In this document: positions 8,150 to 17,438 of the stretch, in pieces
Layout: every line of letters begins with the position of its first letter
How positions within the stretch are numbered: the stretch's first letter is position 1
DNA from: Tumebacillus amylolyticus
GTDB taxonomy: Bacteria > Bacillota > Bacilli > Tumebacillales > Tumebacillaceae
Length of the DNA: 64,000 nt
Assembly (NCBI RefSeq): GCF_016722965.1
Contig: NZ_JAEQNB010000001.1
Coordinates: forward strand, 372,001 to 436,000
Direction of reading: 5' to 3'
Notes under the pieces: generated by a model
Database searches by the model: none
Told to the model about the DNA's origin: nothing
Seen by the model: the letters and a program-made list of their open reading frames with translations, nothing else
Program-made: the position numbers and the translations under genes

Positions 8150-9059
8150 TCCTTTTTTTCAAAAAGGCCAGTTCATCACCGGCCTCTGGAACAAAAAACG
8201 CTACCGCATCGACGGGATGCTCGGCAGCGGCGCGAACGGTGAAGTCTACCGCGTGACCTGCGACGGACAGACCTACGCGCTGAAAGTGTCGGCGCAGGCT
8301 CCGGAAATCTCGCTCGAACATAAAATACTCAAACAACTGCAGGGGGTGGCTCGAGGCGCAGACCTTGGGCCGCTCATCTTTGATTTGGACGATGTGCAAA
8401 CGCCGCGGGGCAAGGTGTTTTTTTACGTCATGGAATGGGTGCGCGGCACCGACCTCCCCGACTTTCTTCAAAAAAGAGGCGCACACTGGACCCCGGTGCT
8501 CCTCCTCCAACTCTGCACGTACTTGGAACGCCTCCACGCCCAAGGCTACTGCTTCGGCGATCTCAAAGCGGAGAACTGCCTCGTCAACGAGGAGCACGGC
8601 ATCGTCCGGCTCGTCGATTTCGGCGGCGTCACCCCCTTTGGGCGCGGGGTCAAAGAATACACCGAATGGTACGACCGCGCCTGGTGGGGGCAGGGCAGCC
8701 GCTTGTCGGAGGAGAGCTACGATGTGTTTGCGCTCTCGATGCTCGCCATCCAACTGCTCGCCCCGGAAGCGCGCAAGGGAGTCTCCCAGATCGGACCGAA
8801 CTACTCGATGCTGAAAAAAGCCATCCTCAGCGACCCGCGCTTCGACGACTGGCGAGGTCTTTTAAAAGGAGTGGGGGACGGCCGTATCCGCACGATCGCC
8901 TCTCTGCGGGAGGCGCTTTCACCGCTCGTGAAAAAAAGCGTCGAAACCGAAAAAAAGCTCAAACGCAAACAAACACGCCGCCGCGATTGGACCGATTGGC
9001 TGTTGCTCGGTTCAGCGGCGGTGTTGGTGTTGGTATTTTGTCAATTTCTCCTCTTCTAA
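8121..9059 (+). CDS. yabT: serine/threonine protein kinase with C-terminal membrane anchor (YabT-like)
   Basis: 312 residues from ATG 8121, which has GGGAGG 9 bases upstream; the in-frame ATGs at 8112 and 8115 lie too close to that site. Hanks-type kinase motifs are visible: the Gly loop LGSGANGEVY, the ATP-binding Lys in YALKVS, the catalytic loop FGDLKAENCL and the metal-binding VDFGG. The usual HRD is FGD here, as in some YabT-like kinases. A basic stretch (KKLKRKQTRRR) is followed by one terminal hydrophobic helix, so the kinase is probably anchored with its domain in the cytoplasm. YabT of B. subtilis acts in sporulation and phosphorylates RecA; a similar role is an inference from synteny. 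Confidence 0.88.
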   Translation: MATWQPTWSDPFFQKGQFITGLWNKKRYRIDGMLGSGANGEVYRVTCDGQTYALKVSAQAPEISLEHKILKQLQGVARGADLGPLIFDLDDVQTPRGKVFFYVMEWVRGTDLPDFLQKRGAHWTPVLLLQLCTYLERLHAQGYCFGDLKAENCLVNEEHGIVRLVDFGGVTPFGRGVKEYTEWYDRAWWGQGSRLSEESYDVFALSMLAIQLLAPEARKGVSQIGPNYSMLKKAILSDPRFDDWRGLLKGVGDGRIRTIASLREALSPLVKKSVETEKKLKRKQTRRRDWTDWLLLGSAAVLVLVFCQFLLF

Positions 9060-9069
9060 GGAAGGAGGA

Positions 9070-9147
9070 ATGTCCGCGCATGAAACGAAAACTAACGGGA
9101 ATGGGCAAGTGGACACAAAAACGAGAGAACAGGATGGATGCTCATGA
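9070..9147 (+). CDS. possible 25-residue leader peptide upstream of the ThrE-type exporter
   Basis: A strong GAAGGAGG site (9061-9068) lies only one base before ATG 9070, which is close, but the short frame it opens runs 25 codons and stops with TGA at 9145-9147, overlapping the ATG of the exporter gene at 9144 in an ATGA arrangement. The exporter itself has no comparable ribosome site. The peptide is polar with four Thr residues and no known motif. It could be a translated leader that couples translation into the exporter, or it could be spurious: an ATG at 9080 has better spacing from the same site but opens a frame that only shadows the exporter. Confidence 0.3.
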   Translation: MSAHETKTNGNGQVDTKTREQDGCS

Positions 9148-9926
9148 GCAGCGGCCAAGGCCAAGACCGGGTACTCGACCTCTGCTTGCGCGCAGGCGAT
9201 CTCATGCTCAAACACGGTGCGGAAACATCGCGTGTAGAAGAGACGATCGTGCGCGTAGGACGGGCGTCCGGTGCAAAGTTGGTACATAGTTTTGTGACGC
9301 CGACGGGGATTTTCATCTCGGTCGGAGCGGCGGGCGCGGAGAAAACCGGCCTGATCCGTATCCGCACCACATCGGCGATCAATCTGTACAAAGTCCATGA
9401 GGTCAACGACCTCTCCCGAAGATTCGAGCGCGGGCAGTTGACGATCGACGAGATGTTCGACCGTTTGAACGCCATCGACGCCGCACCGCCGCACTATCGG
9501 ATTCGTTATCAACACGTGGCGGCCGCGATCTCGAGCGGCGCTTTTACCATGCTGTTTGGCGGCGGGTGGTCAGAATTTCTGATCGGCTCGGTGTGCGGAT
9601 GGTTGAGCAACACGACGATGGAATCGATGTTTGAGCATGTGCCGCGCTTCTTGCGGGTGTTTATCGCAGCGCTCGTCGGCGTTTTGGTGGCGGCGTTGAG
9701 CGTCAAGAGCGGGTTCTCCAGCAACCTCGAAGCGGCGGTCATCGGCGCGGTGATTCCGCTGGTGCCGGGACTGAGCTTGACCAACGCGATTCGCGATCTG
9801 ATGGCGGGCGAATTGCTCTCCGGCGTCGCGCGGGCGAGTGAAGCGACGCTTACGGCGTTTGCGATCGCCGTCGCCGTGGCGCTGGTGCTCTCGTTCATCT
9901 CCGTCGGCGTGGAGGTGGCACCATGA
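9144..9926 (+). CDS. threonine/serine exporter, ThrE N-terminal-type subunit (YjjP-like)
   Basis: About 260 residues; the start is ATG 9144 (or ATG 9138 two codons earlier). The soluble N-terminal half carries the family pattern DLMLKHGAETSRVEETI and SFVTPTGIF; the C-terminal half has about five hydrophobic segments with a PLVPGLSLTNAIRDLM motif. In the ThrE family this half pairs with a smaller integral membrane half (next gene) to export threonine or serine; YjjP/YjjB of E. coli have also been tied to succinate export, so the substrate is uncertain. ATGA overlap with the next gene shows tight coupling. This pair is inserted between yabT and tilS, where B. subtilis has no such genes. Confidence 0.85.
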   Translation: MSSGQGQDRVLDLCLRAGDLMLKHGAETSRVEETIVRVGRASGAKLVHSFVTPTGIFISVGAAGAEKTGLIRIRTTSAINLYKVHEVNDLSRRFERGQLTIDEMFDRLNAIDAAPPHYRIRYQHVAAAISSGAFTMLFGGGWSEFLIGSVCGWLSNTTMESMFEHVPRFLRVFIAALVGVLVAALSVKSGFSSNLEAAVIGAVIPLVPGLSLTNAIRDLMAGELLSGVARASEATLTAFAIAVAVALVLSFISVGVEVAP

Positions 9927-10426
9927 GTTTCCCGTATACGATGGAGCAGATTCCTCATCTCTTGCTGCTGCTCGTGATGAGTTGGCTTGCGACGCTCGGC
10001 TATGCGATTCTCTACCATGTGCCCAAGAGCGCTTCGCTTTGGGTCGGGCTGATCGGCACGGCGGCGTGGCTGTCCCAAGACTTGGCGATGCGCTTCGGAG
10101 TTTCATCGGTCGGTGCGGCGTTCGTCGGAGGCTTGGTGGTTTCCGTGCTCAGCGAATATCTCGCCCGCTTGAAGCGGATGCCGGTCATCGTGTTCGTGGT
10201 CGGCGGCATCGTGCCGCTGGTACCGGGGTCGTCGGCGTTTCGCACGATGCGTGAATTTGTCACGGGACACCAATTGCAAGGACTGGCGCAAGGAACCAAC
10301 ACGTTTCTGATCGCCAGCGCCATCTCCGCCGGCCTCGTCATCGCCGGCACGATCATGCGATTGGACAGGAGGAGACGGTATGAGAACCCATCCACTGATC
10401 GAGAGCGTACGCCGGACGGCAACTGA
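9923..10426 (+). CDS. threonine/serine exporter, small membrane subunit (YjjB-like, ThrE_2)
   Basis: 167 residues, nearly all hydrophobic with about five membrane segments. It has the family motif GGIVPLVPGSSAFRTMREFV, parallel to the PLVPG motif in the partner gene. It is the membrane-only half of the split ThrE-type exporter and presumably forms the transport unit with the protein encoded just upstream, with which it shares an ATGA stop/start overlap. The tilS start codon lies 47 bases inside the 3' end of this gene, so the exporter pair and tilS are one translational run. Substrate assignment is by family only. Confidence 0.85.
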   Translation: MSFPYTMEQIPHLLLLLVMSWLATLGYAILYHVPKSASLWVGLIGTAAWLSQDLAMRFGVSSVGAAFVGGLVVSVLSEYLARLKRMPVIVFVVGGIVPLVPGSSAFRTMREFVTGHQLQGLAQGTNTFLIASAISAGLVIAGTIMRLDRRRRYENPSTDRERTPDGN

Positions 10427-11810
10427 TCACGACCTGCTCCCCTCGGGGGAAAAAGTCCTCGTCGCCGTCTCCGGCGGCGTGGACTCGATGGTGTTGCTGG
10501 ACGTGTTGCATCGCTTGCAGCCTCATTTCGGAATTGAGGTGGTCGTCGCCCACGTTGACCACGGACTGCGCGGGCACGAATCGAGCGAAGACCGGGCGTT
10601 TGTGGAACGTCAAGCCGCGGAGCGGGGGCTGGACGTTTTTTCCGAAGCGTTTGACGTCAAAGCGTACGCACGGGAAAACGGACTGTCCACGCAGGTGGCA
10701 GCCCGTGAAGTTCGGTATGACTATCTGCGACGAGTCGCTGGAGAATCGGGAGCCCGTCTGATTGCGACGGCGCACCATGCGGATGACCAAGCGGAGACCG
10801 TGCTGATGCGCGTCTTGCGCGGGACGGCGCTCAAAGGGCTTGGCGGCATCCCGATGCGGCGCTTCGAAGACGGAGAACGGTACGAACTGATCCGTCCGCT
10901 CCTTGAAGTGTGGAGAGCGGAAATCGCATCATATGCCAACGACTTTGGAATCCTGTATCGAGAGGACTCTTCGAATGCATCTTCGCACTATCTGCGCAAT
11001 AAGATACGTATACAACTTCTCCCCGAACTCGCGGCAGAGTACAACGAGGGGGTAAAGTCCCACCTCGTCCAACTCGCAGGCTGTGCCCGCGAGGATGATC
11101 GCTACCTGAACGGGTTGGCGGAGAGGGAGTATCGGCGCATCTGCCGACACGAGTCGGAGCGCGTCCTCTCTGCAGACGTGCGGCTTCTCGGTGTGAGCCC
11201 GCTTCCTTTACAACGCCGGGTAATTACACTAATATTATATTATCTGCGCGGACATACCAAAGTGTGGGAGCAGGTACATATCGAGAGCGTACGCTCTCTG
11301 CTTGAAAATCGCTATCCGAGCGCGGAATTGCACCTTCCGCATGCCATCGTCGCCCGCAGGGAGTACGATCGGCTGTTTTTCACCTTTGCGGAAGACCCCC
11401 CGCACGAACCTGCTGTCCCCGATGCACCTTTTGAACTGACGCAACTTGGGCGTTTTGAACTCCCGCAATTCGGGATCGCGCTTCAAGTGACGGAGGTCGA
11501 AGGTGTACCTTCGCGTCCCCGTGATGCGTGGGTCGCCCATTTTGATGCTGATGAACTGTCCAGTTCTCGCATATACATACGGTCAAGGGCGGCCGGAGAC
11601 ACCCTTCACCCGCTCGGCCTGCACGGAAGCAAGCTCGTAAGCGACGTTTTCGTGGACGCCAAAGTCCCGAAGCACCGCCGCGAGACTTGGCCGTTGCTTT
11701 GCATCAATGACTCGATTGCGTGGGTCGTAGGACTCACCCGCGGGCAAGCGGGACTTCTGACTCAGAAGACAGCGCGCACGCTTGTCATCCGGGCCACGGA
11801 ACTCTCGTGA
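10380..11810 (+). CDS. tilS: tRNA(Ile)-lysidine synthase
   Basis: 476 residues. The N-type ATP pyrophosphatase P-loop SGGVDS is at residues 31-36; HVDHGLRGHESSEDRAFV and ATAHHADDQAETVLMRVLRG are TilS signatures. The C-terminal ~200 residues hold the linker and TilS C-terminal tRNA-binding domain (RSRAAGDTLHPLGLHGSKLVSD). The enzyme attaches lysine to C34 of the CAU-anticodon tRNA so that it reads AUA as isoleucine, and is essential in most bacteria. AGGAGGAG (10367-10374) sets the ATG at 10380 inside the previous gene. tilS-hpt-ftsH is a conserved Bacilli order; TilS and Hpt are reported to act together on ftsH expression in B. subtilis. Confidence 0.95.
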   Translation: MRTHPLIESVRRTATDHDLLPSGEKVLVAVSGGVDSMVLLDVLHRLQPHFGIEVVVAHVDHGLRGHESSEDRAFVERQAAERGLDVFSEAFDVKAYARENGLSTQVAAREVRYDYLRRVAGESGARLIATAHHADDQAETVLMRVLRGTALKGLGGIPMRRFEDGERYELIRPLLEVWRAEIASYANDFGILYREDSSNASSHYLRNKIRIQLLPELAAEYNEGVKSHLVQLAGCAREDDRYLNGLAEREYRRICRHESERVLSADVRLLGVSPLPLQRRVITLILYYLRGHTKVWEQVHIESVRSLLENRYPSAELHLPHAIVARREYDRLFFTFAEDPPHEPAVPDAPFELTQLGRFELPQFGIALQVTEVEGVPSRPRDAWVAHFDADELSSSRIYIRSRAAGDTLHPLGLHGSKLVSDVFVDAKVPKHRRETWPLLCINDSIAWVVGLTRGQAGLLTQKTARTLVIRATELS

Positions 11811-11861
11811 TCCCAGCCAACTATTTGTAGCGACCCGTTTTTCAGGAGGTATTCCTAGACC

Positions 11862-12401
11862 ATGCATACAGACGTACTCGAAATTCTGTTCACTGAAGAA
11901 GCGGTGACAGAGCGCATCCGTGAACTCGGTGCCCAGATCACTCGCGATTATGAAGGCAAGAACCCGCTTATCATCGGCATTTTGAAAGGGGCAACCCTGT
12001 TCATGGCCGATCTCGTCAAGCGGATTGAATTCCCCGTTGAGATGGATTTCATGGCGGTCTCTTCCTACGGTCAATCTTCCGAATCAAGCGGTGTGGTCCG
12101 CATCATCAAGGACCTCGACCAATCGATCGAGGGCCGTGACGTGATCATCGTGGAGGACATCATCGACACGGGTCTGACGCTGGTCTATCTGAAAAACCTC
12201 TTGGAACAGCGCAAGGCCGCTTCGGTCAAACTGGTAACGCTCTTGGATAAACCGGATCGCCATAAAGTGGACATCACGGCGGATTATCTTGGATTTACCG
12301 TCCCCGACCACTTTATCGTGGGCTATGGCCTCGATTATGCGGAGCGCTACCGCAATCTGCCCTATATCGGGGTGCTGAAACCGGAAGTCTACCAATCCTA
12401 G
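11862..12401 (+). CDS. hpt: hypoxanthine phosphoribosyltransferase
   Basis: 179 residues, the usual length. The PRPP-binding motif [11 protein letters not shown] starts near residue 94, [13 protein letters not shown] and the C-terminal [21 protein letters not shown] are family signatures. It salvages hypoxanthine (and usually guanine) to IMP/GMP with PRPP. CAGGAGGT lies upstream of ATG 11862. It sits 51 bases after tilS and 24 before ftsH, in the conserved tilS-hpt-ftsH unit. Confidence 0.95.
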   Translation: MHTDVLEILFTEEAVTERIRELGAQITRDYEGKNPLIIGILKGATLFMADLVKRIEFPVEMDFMAVSSYGQSSESSGVVRIIKDLDQSIEGRDVIIVEDIIDTGLTLVYLKNLLEQRKAASVKLVTLLDKPDRHKVDITADYLGFTVPDHFIVGYGLDYAERYRNLPYIGVLKPEVYQS

Positions 12402-12425
12402 CACGGTGCCGAGAGGAGGTATGAA

Positions 12426-14333
12426 ATGAACAGATTTTTCCGCAATGCCGGCTTTTACTTATTGATCTTCCTGATCACCGTGGGCATCGTCAACTTCATC
12501 ACCGGTGAGAAGCAGGATAAGGCTGAAATTACGTACTCCCAATTCCTTGACAAGGCGCAGGCAGGCCAAGTCAAGGATGTCACCGTCACCTCCGAAGGTC
12601 TCACCCTGAAACTGCAGGGCAAGCTCTCGGATGACAAGGAGTACATCTCTCGGGCCTTGTTCAGCGAGGACTTCTCGCAAAAGCTGAGCAGCGATCTCGC
12701 CAAATCCAACGTCAAAATCAACGAACCGCAGAAAGAATCGGTTTGGCTGACCTTCTTGACGTCGATCGTTCCGTTTATCGTCATGTTCATTCTGTTCTTC
12801 TTCCTCTTCAACCAAGCCCAAGGCGGCGGCTCCAAAGTCATGAACTTCGGCAAGAGCCGCGCCAAGCTGTACACGGAGGAGAAGAAGAAAATTACGTTTG
12901 AGGACGTCGCAGGTGCCGACGAGGAGAAAAACGAACTCGTCGAAGTGGTTGAGTTCCTCAAAGACCCGCGCAAGTTCGCGGCACTCGGGGCTCGCATTCC
13001 GAAGGGCGTACTGCTCAACGGGCCGCCCGGTACCGGTAAAACCTTGCTCGCACGCGCAGTCGCCGGCGAAGCAGGCGTTCCGTTCTTCTCGATCTCCGGT
13101 TCCGACTTTGTGGAAATGTTCGTCGGGGTCGGTGCATCCCGCGTGCGCGACCTGTTCGAAACCGCCAAGAAAAACGCACCTTGCATCATCTTCATCGACG
13201 AAATCGACGCCGTCGGTCGTCACCGTGGCGCAGGCCTTGGCGGCGGTCATGACGAGCGCGAACAGACGCTCAACCAATTGCTTGTCGAGATGGACGGCTT
13301 TGGCGCGAACGAAGGCATCATCATCATCGCAGCGACCAACCGCCCGGACATCCTCGACCCGGCGCTTCTGCGTCCGGGACGTTTTGACCGTCAGATCACC
13401 GTCAACCGTCCGGACGTCAAGGGCCGTGAAGCGATCTTGAAAGTCCATGCTCGCAACAAGCCGATCTCTCCGGACATCCCGCTTGAAGCGATTGCCAAGC
13501 GCACGCCGGGCTTCACCGGTGCGGACCTTGAGAACGTCTTGAACGAAGCGGCGCTGCTCGCAGCCCGTCAGAACAAGCGCTTGATCGAGACGTCCGACAT
13601 CGACGAAGCGATCGACCGCGTCATGGCAGGGCCGGAGAAACGCAGCCGCGTCATGAGCGAGCACGAGCGCAAACTCGTCGCGTATCATGAAGCAGGTCAC
13701 GCCGTCGTCGGCTACCACCTCGAACACGCCGACGAAGTTCACAAAGTCACCATCGTTCCCCGCGGGATGGCGGGCGGTTACACCGTCATGCTCCCCAAGG
13801 AAGACCGCTACTTTATGACCCGCTCGGAAATGTACGACAAAATCTCCGGCCTGCTCGGAGGTCGCGTCGCCGAAGAGATCGTGCTCGGCGAGATCTCGAC
13901 GGGCGCTTCGAACGACTTGGAGCGTGTCACCGCCATCGCTCGCAGCATGGTCACTGAGTACGGGATGACCGATTCGCTCGGCAACTTGCAATACGGTCAC
14001 CGCCAAGGCGGCCAAGTGTTCCTCGGTCGCGACATCAACGCCGAGCAGAACTACTCGGACACGATTGCGCTCGAGATCGACAAAGAAATGCGCCGCATCA
14101 TCGACCAATCGTACAACGTCACCAAGGACGTCCTCACCAAGCACCGTGACCAGCTCGATCTGCTGGCACAAGTGCTGCTCCAAAAGGAAACGATCGACAA
14201 AGCGACGATCGACTCCCTCATGGAAAAAGGCGTTCTGCCGGACGGCTCCCGCATTGATTTCAACGTAAACATCAAAGCGTCGGACGACAAAGACACGGAA
14301 ACTTCCGCGTCCACCGACGAGAAAAGCGAATAA
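12426..14333 (+). CDS. ftsH: ATP-dependent zinc metalloprotease FtsH
   Basis: 635 residues. Two N-terminal membrane helices (residues ~8-27 and ~102-125) flank the extracytoplasmic domain. The AAA+ module has Walker A GPPGTGKT (~199-206), Walker [10 protein letters not shown] and the second region of homology ([18 protein letters not shown]). The M41 protease site is HEAGH (~421-425), with a downstream Asp in [12 protein letters not shown]. FtsH degrades unassembled membrane proteins and short-lived regulators; in Bacillus it is needed for sporulation. GAGAGGAGG precedes ATG 12426. The Asp/Glu/Ser-rich C-tail is a normal variable end. A terminator follows at once, closing the spoIIE-to-ftsH region. 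Confidence 0.97.
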   Translation: MNRFFRNAGFYLLIFLITVGIVNFITGEKQDKAEITYSQFLDKAQAGQVKDVTVTSEGLTLKLQGKLSDDKEYISRALFSEDFSQKLSSDLAKSNVKINEPQKESVWLTFLTSIVPFIVMFILFFFLFNQAQGGGSKVMNFGKSRAKLYTEEKKKITFEDVAGADEEKNELVEVVEFLKDPRKFAALGARIPKGVLLNGPPGTGKTLLARAVAGEAGVPFFSISGSDFVEMFVGVGASRVRDLFETAKKNAPCIIFIDEIDAVGRHRGAGLGGGHDEREQTLNQLLVEMDGFGANEGIIIIAATNRPDILDPALLRPGRFDRQITVNRPDVKGREAILKVHARNKPISPDIPLEAIAKRTPGFTGADLENVLNEAALLAARQNKRLIETSDIDEAIDRVMAGPEKRSRVMSEHERKLVAYHEAGHAVVGYHLEHADEVHKVTIVPRGMAGGYTVMLPKEDRYFMTRSEMYDKISGLLGGRVAEEIVLGEISTGASNDLERVTAIARSMVTEYGMTDSLGNLQYGHRQGGQVFLGRDINAEQNYSDTIALEIDKEMRRIIDQSYNVTKDVLTKHRDQLDLLAQVLLQKETIDKATIDSLMEKGVLPDGSRIDFNVNIKASDDKDTETSASTDEKSE

Positions 14334-14341
14334 CGTGTCGG

Positions 14342-14373
14342 AAAAGGGCATCTCTTACTAGAGGTGCCTTTTT
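14342..14373 (+). terminator. rho-independent terminator after ftsH
   Basis: AAAAGGGCATCTC and GAGGTGCCTTTTT pair around a short loop and end in a T-run. Confidence 0.85.
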
Positions 14374-14374
14374 C

Positions 14375-14403
14375 TTGCATCTGTCCCTAAGGATCAGTAC
14401 AAT
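14375..14403 (+). promoter_or_regulatory. sigma-A-type promoter for the HD-GYP/fhs unit
   Basis: -35 TTGCAT (14375-14380), a 17-base spacer and -10 TACAAT (14398-14403), 38 bases before the TTG start of the HD-GYP gene and immediately after the ftsH terminator. Confidence 0.65.
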
Positions 14404-14440
14404 AAAAGAAATACTAAACGGCATTAAGGAGTGAGAACGT

Positions 14441-15526
14441 TTGCGATTAGCTGCTTTACAGAAATTGACGCCCGGCACTACACTGGCTCGCCCAATCTTG
14501 GATGAGAAAGGGATGATCTTGCTGGGTTCGGGCGTCGAACTTACGACATTTTTAATCAAGCGGCTCGTTGCAATGGGTATTACTTCTGTCTATATTGAAG
14601 ATGACCGGACCGGAGACATCGTCGTCGAAGATGTGATTTCAACACAGACACGGCGAGAAGCATTGGGGCTTGTCCACACTTCGATTCAAGATTTGACCGC
14701 ACCGCAACGTTTGCCGCGGCATTTCCAGCAGAAGCAGATCGGACGGCAGATTCGCGACATGTTCGACGTGATTCTTTCGGAGATGAAATCGAAGCCCAAC
14801 GCTACGTTTCACCTGTCCAACATTTATTCGACCGACAATTTTCTCTACCATCATTCGGTCAACGTTTCGATCCTCGCGATGGCGATCGGGATGGAGATGG
14901 GCCTGACACAGAAACAGTTGCTCGACTTGGGTGTCGGGACTCTTTTGCATGACGTCGGCAAACTGTCGCTTCCCCAAGAGATTCTGAACAAACCGGGGAA
15001 ACTCACGCCGGAGGAATTCGATGTCATCAAGCAACACCCGATGGTCGGATACGAGATCCTGCGCCAACAGGACGACATCTCGATCCTCTCCGCACACATC
15101 GCGCTCCAACACCACGAGAAAATCGACGGCACGGGCTACCCGCGTGGACTCAAGGGAGACGAAATTCACCTCTACGCCCGCATCACCGCCGTTGCAGACG
15201 TCTACGAGGCGCTGACGGCAAACCGCGTGTATCGCAAGGGTCAATTGCCGCACCTCGCCCTTGAATTGTTGCTCGGCTCTTGCGGCACGCACTTCCAAAC
15301 CGACATCGTGCAGAAATTCCTCAAGACCGTCTCGATTTACCCGTTGGGCATGACGGTGACGTTGAACACCGGTGTTGAGGGAGTCGTCACGAGCATCGAA
15401 CCGCACCACCCGCAGCGTCCGACGATCCGCGTGCTCAAGAACGAGCGCGGAGAAGACCTGAACACCCCGTATGAACTCAATCTCATGGAACACCTGACGA
15501 CCATGATCGTCGCTTGCGAACAATAG
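14441..15526 (+). CDS. HD-GYP domain protein, probable cyclic-di-GMP phosphodiesterase
   Basis: 361 residues. An N-terminal ~100-residue domain (TPGTTLARPILDEKGMILLGSG) of the kind often found before HD-GYP is followed by the HD-GYP core: LLHDVGK (~residue 168) and HHEKIDGTGYPRGL (~223-236), with DVYEALTANRVYR and later helices. The core metal ligands HD and the GYP triad are intact, so hydrolysis of c-di-GMP (or a related signal) is plausible. It lacks a receiver or membrane segment. The start is TTG 14441 after AAGGAGTGA. It is only 24 bases from fhs, with which it probably shares a transcript; why a signalling enzyme is joined to one-carbon metabolism is not clear. Confidence 0.9.
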   Translation: MRLAALQKLTPGTTLARPILDEKGMILLGSGVELTTFLIKRLVAMGITSVYIEDDRTGDIVVEDVISTQTRREALGLVHTSIQDLTAPQRLPRHFQQKQIGRQIRDMFDVILSEMKSKPNATFHLSNIYSTDNFLYHHSVNVSILAMAIGMEMGLTQKQLLDLGVGTLLHDVGKLSLPQEILNKPGKLTPEEFDVIKQHPMVGYEILRQQDDISILSAHIALQHHEKIDGTGYPRGLKGDEIHLYARITAVADVYEALTANRVYRKGQLPHLALELLLGSCGTHFQTDIVQKFLKTVSIYPLGMTVTLNTGVEGVVTSIEPHHPQRPTIRVLKNERGEDLNTPYELNLMEHLTTMIVACEQ

Positions 15527-15550
15527 ATCGAACTGGGGGATTTGAAACTC

Positions 15551-17275
15551 ATGACCGTCGACCAAACCAACGTACCGAACAAACCGATGAAAAGCGACAT
15601 CGAGATCGCACAGACGGCGAACCTGTTGCCGATCAAGCAGATTGCCGCAGGAATTGGACTGACCGAGGATGACATCGAGCCCTATGGCAAGTACAAAGCC
15701 AAGATCTCGCTCGATGTCTACCGCCGCTTGCAAGCAGAGAACAAAGCGGACGGCAAACTGATCCTCGTCACCGCCATCTCGCCGACTCCGGCGGGTGAGG
15801 GCAAGTCCACGACCACAGTCGGACTCGGGCAAGCGCTCGGCAAGAAGCTCAAAGACACCGGCAAGACCGCGATGATCGCCCTGCGCGAACCGTCGCTTGG
15901 ACCGTCGTTTGGGATGAAGGGCGGCGCGGCCGGCGGCGGGTACTCGCAAGTCGTGCCGATGGAGGACATCAACCTGCACTTCACGGGTGACTTCCATGCG
16001 ATCACCGCAGCGCACAACTTGTTGGCCGCTCTGATCGACAACCACATCCACCAAGGCAACGTGTTGCGCTTTGACGTTCGCCGCATCACGTGGGGCCGCG
16101 TGCTCGACGTCAACGACCGCGCGCTGCGCCAAGTGATCGTCGGACTGGGCGGCGTCGCCAACGGCATCCCCCGCGAATCGGGCTTTGACATCACCGTGGC
16201 CTCGGAAGTCATGGCGGTGCTCTGCCTCGCGAGCGACGAACAAGACCTCAAAGACCGCTTGAAAAAGATCATCATCGGCTACAACGTCGACAAAAACCCG
16301 ATCACCGTCGCCGATCTCGGGGCGGAAGGCTCGATGACCGTCCTGCTCAAAGACGCGATCAAGCCCAACCTCGTACAGACCTTGGAGCACACCCCGGCGC
16401 TCGTCCACGGCGGTCCGTTTGCCAACATCGCGCACGGGTGCAACTCCGTCATCGCGACCAAGATGGCGCTTAAACTTGCCGACTACGTCGTCACGGAAGC
16501 GGGCTTCGGCGCCGACTTGGGGGCAGAGAAGTTTTTCCACATCAAGTGCCGTCAAGCGGGCCTCAACCCGTCCGCCGTCGTCGTCGTCGCGACCGTCCGT
16601 GCGCTGAAAATGCACGGTGGCGTTGATAAAACCGACCTCGCCACGCCGAACGTGGAGGCCGTGACCCGCGGTTTGGACAATCTCTCGAAGCACGTCGAGA
16701 ACGTCCAGATGTTCAACATGCCGGTCATCGTCGCCGTCAACAAATTCCCGACCGACACCCCGGAAGAGATGGACGTCATCTCGAACTGGTGCGGGCAGTA
16801 CGGAATCCCGGTCGCGCTCTCGGAAGTCTTCACCGACGGCGGGGACGGCGGGCTCCAACTGGCGGAGAAAGTTCTCGACGTCGTGGAAAACCGCCCGGGC
16901 GGTCTGATGTACCTCTACAACCTGGAGGACAGCATCGAAGTGAAAATCGACACCATCGTCCGCGACATCTATGGCGGCGCAGGTGTGCAATACGCGCCGA
17001 AAGCGTTGACGACGCTCAAGAAATTGCAGGAGATGGGACTTACGCACCTCCCTGTCTGCATGGCGAAGACCCAGTACTCCTTCTCCGACAATCCGAACTT
17101 GCGCGGACGTCCGGAGGGCTTCACGATCACGATCCGCGAACTGCGCGTCTCCGCCGGAGCTGGCTTCGTGGTCGCGGTCACCGGCGAGATCATGACGATG
17201 CCTGGCTTGCCGAAAGTTCCCGCCGCGATGAGCATCGATTTGCTTGCGGACGGCAAAATTACAGGATTGTTCTAA
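15551..17275 (+). CDS. fhs: formate-tetrahydrofolate ligase
   Basis: 574 residues from ATG 15551, which has GGGGGA 10 bases upstream; the in-frame TTG at 15542 is only 1 base from that site. The ATP-binding motif [18 protein letters not shown] (~residue 80) and the folate-site motif [20 protein letters not shown] are characteristic. The enzyme makes 10-formyl-tetrahydrofolate from formate, THF and ATP, for purine and formyl-methionine synthesis. It ends [13 protein letters not shown], as full-length members do. The gene closes with a strong terminator. Confidence 0.96.
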   Translation: MTVDQTNVPNKPMKSDIEIAQTANLLPIKQIAAGIGLTEDDIEPYGKYKAKISLDVYRRLQAENKADGKLILVTAISPTPAGEGKSTTTVGLGQALGKKLKDTGKTAMIALREPSLGPSFGMKGGAAGGGYSQVVPMEDINLHFTGDFHAITAAHNLLAALIDNHIHQGNVLRFDVRRITWGRVLDVNDRALRQVIVGLGGVANGIPRESGFDITVASEVMAVLCLASDEQDLKDRLKKIIIGYNVDKNPITVADLGAEGSMTVLLKDAIKPNLVQTLEHTPALVHGGPFANIAHGCNSVIATKMALKLADYVVTEAGFGADLGAEKFFHIKCRQAGLNPSAVVVVATVRALKMHGGVDKTDLATPNVEAVTRGLDNLSKHVENVQMFNMPVIVAVNKFPTDTPEEMDVISNWCGQYGIPVALSEVFTDGGDGGLQLAEKVLDVVENRPGGLMYLYNLEDSIEVKIDTIVRDIYGGAGVQYAPKALTTLKKLQEMGLTHLPVCMAKTQYSFSDNPNLRGRPEGFTITIRELRVSAGAGFVVAVTGEIMTMPGLPKVPAAMSIDLLADGKITGLF

Positions 17276-17277
17276 TA

Positions 17278-17325
17278 AAAAGGGACTCCGAGGGGCAGAC
17301 TGCTTCCGAAGGAGTCCCCTTTTTT
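17278..17325 (+). terminator. rho-independent terminator after fhs
   Basis: GGGACTCC (17282-17289) and GGAGTCCC (17311-17318) flanked by an A-run and a T-run. Confidence 0.88.
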
Positions 17326-17329
17326 GGAA

Positions 17330-17378
17330 TTCGACAGATGTTCGACAAATTGACAGGTCCTCTACCAAGCGTTAGAAT
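17330..17378 (+). promoter_or_regulatory. nadA promoter with two tandem Spo0A-like boxes
   Basis: A near-perfect sigma-A promoter has -35 TTGACA (17350-17355), a 17-base spacer and -10 TAGAAT (17373-17378). Directly upstream, TTCGACA occurs at 17330-17336 and again at 17341-17347; each is the exact reverse complement of the 0A box TGTCGAA, and the two lie 11 bases apart, i.e. on the same face of the helix, abutting the -35. They may bind Spo0A or another regulator of NAD synthesis. Confidence 0.65.
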
Positions 17379-17438
17379 GCAGTCATATAGCATTTTTTAA
17401 AATAGCCCATTACTAACCGAAGGGGGCACTGTCTCTCG

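Noticed and set aside
12459-14351. 630-codon open frame antisense to ftsH
   Set aside because: Shadow of ftsH, whose AAA and M41 motifs are unambiguous.
15542-15550. TTG start for fhs at 15542
   Set aside because: The ribosome site ends 1 base before it; ATG 15551 has normal spacing.
14639-17368. 909-codon open frame antisense to HD-GYP and fhs
   Set aside because: Shadow of two well-recognised sense genes; the product is low-complexity Arg/Asp/Val-rich and matches no family.
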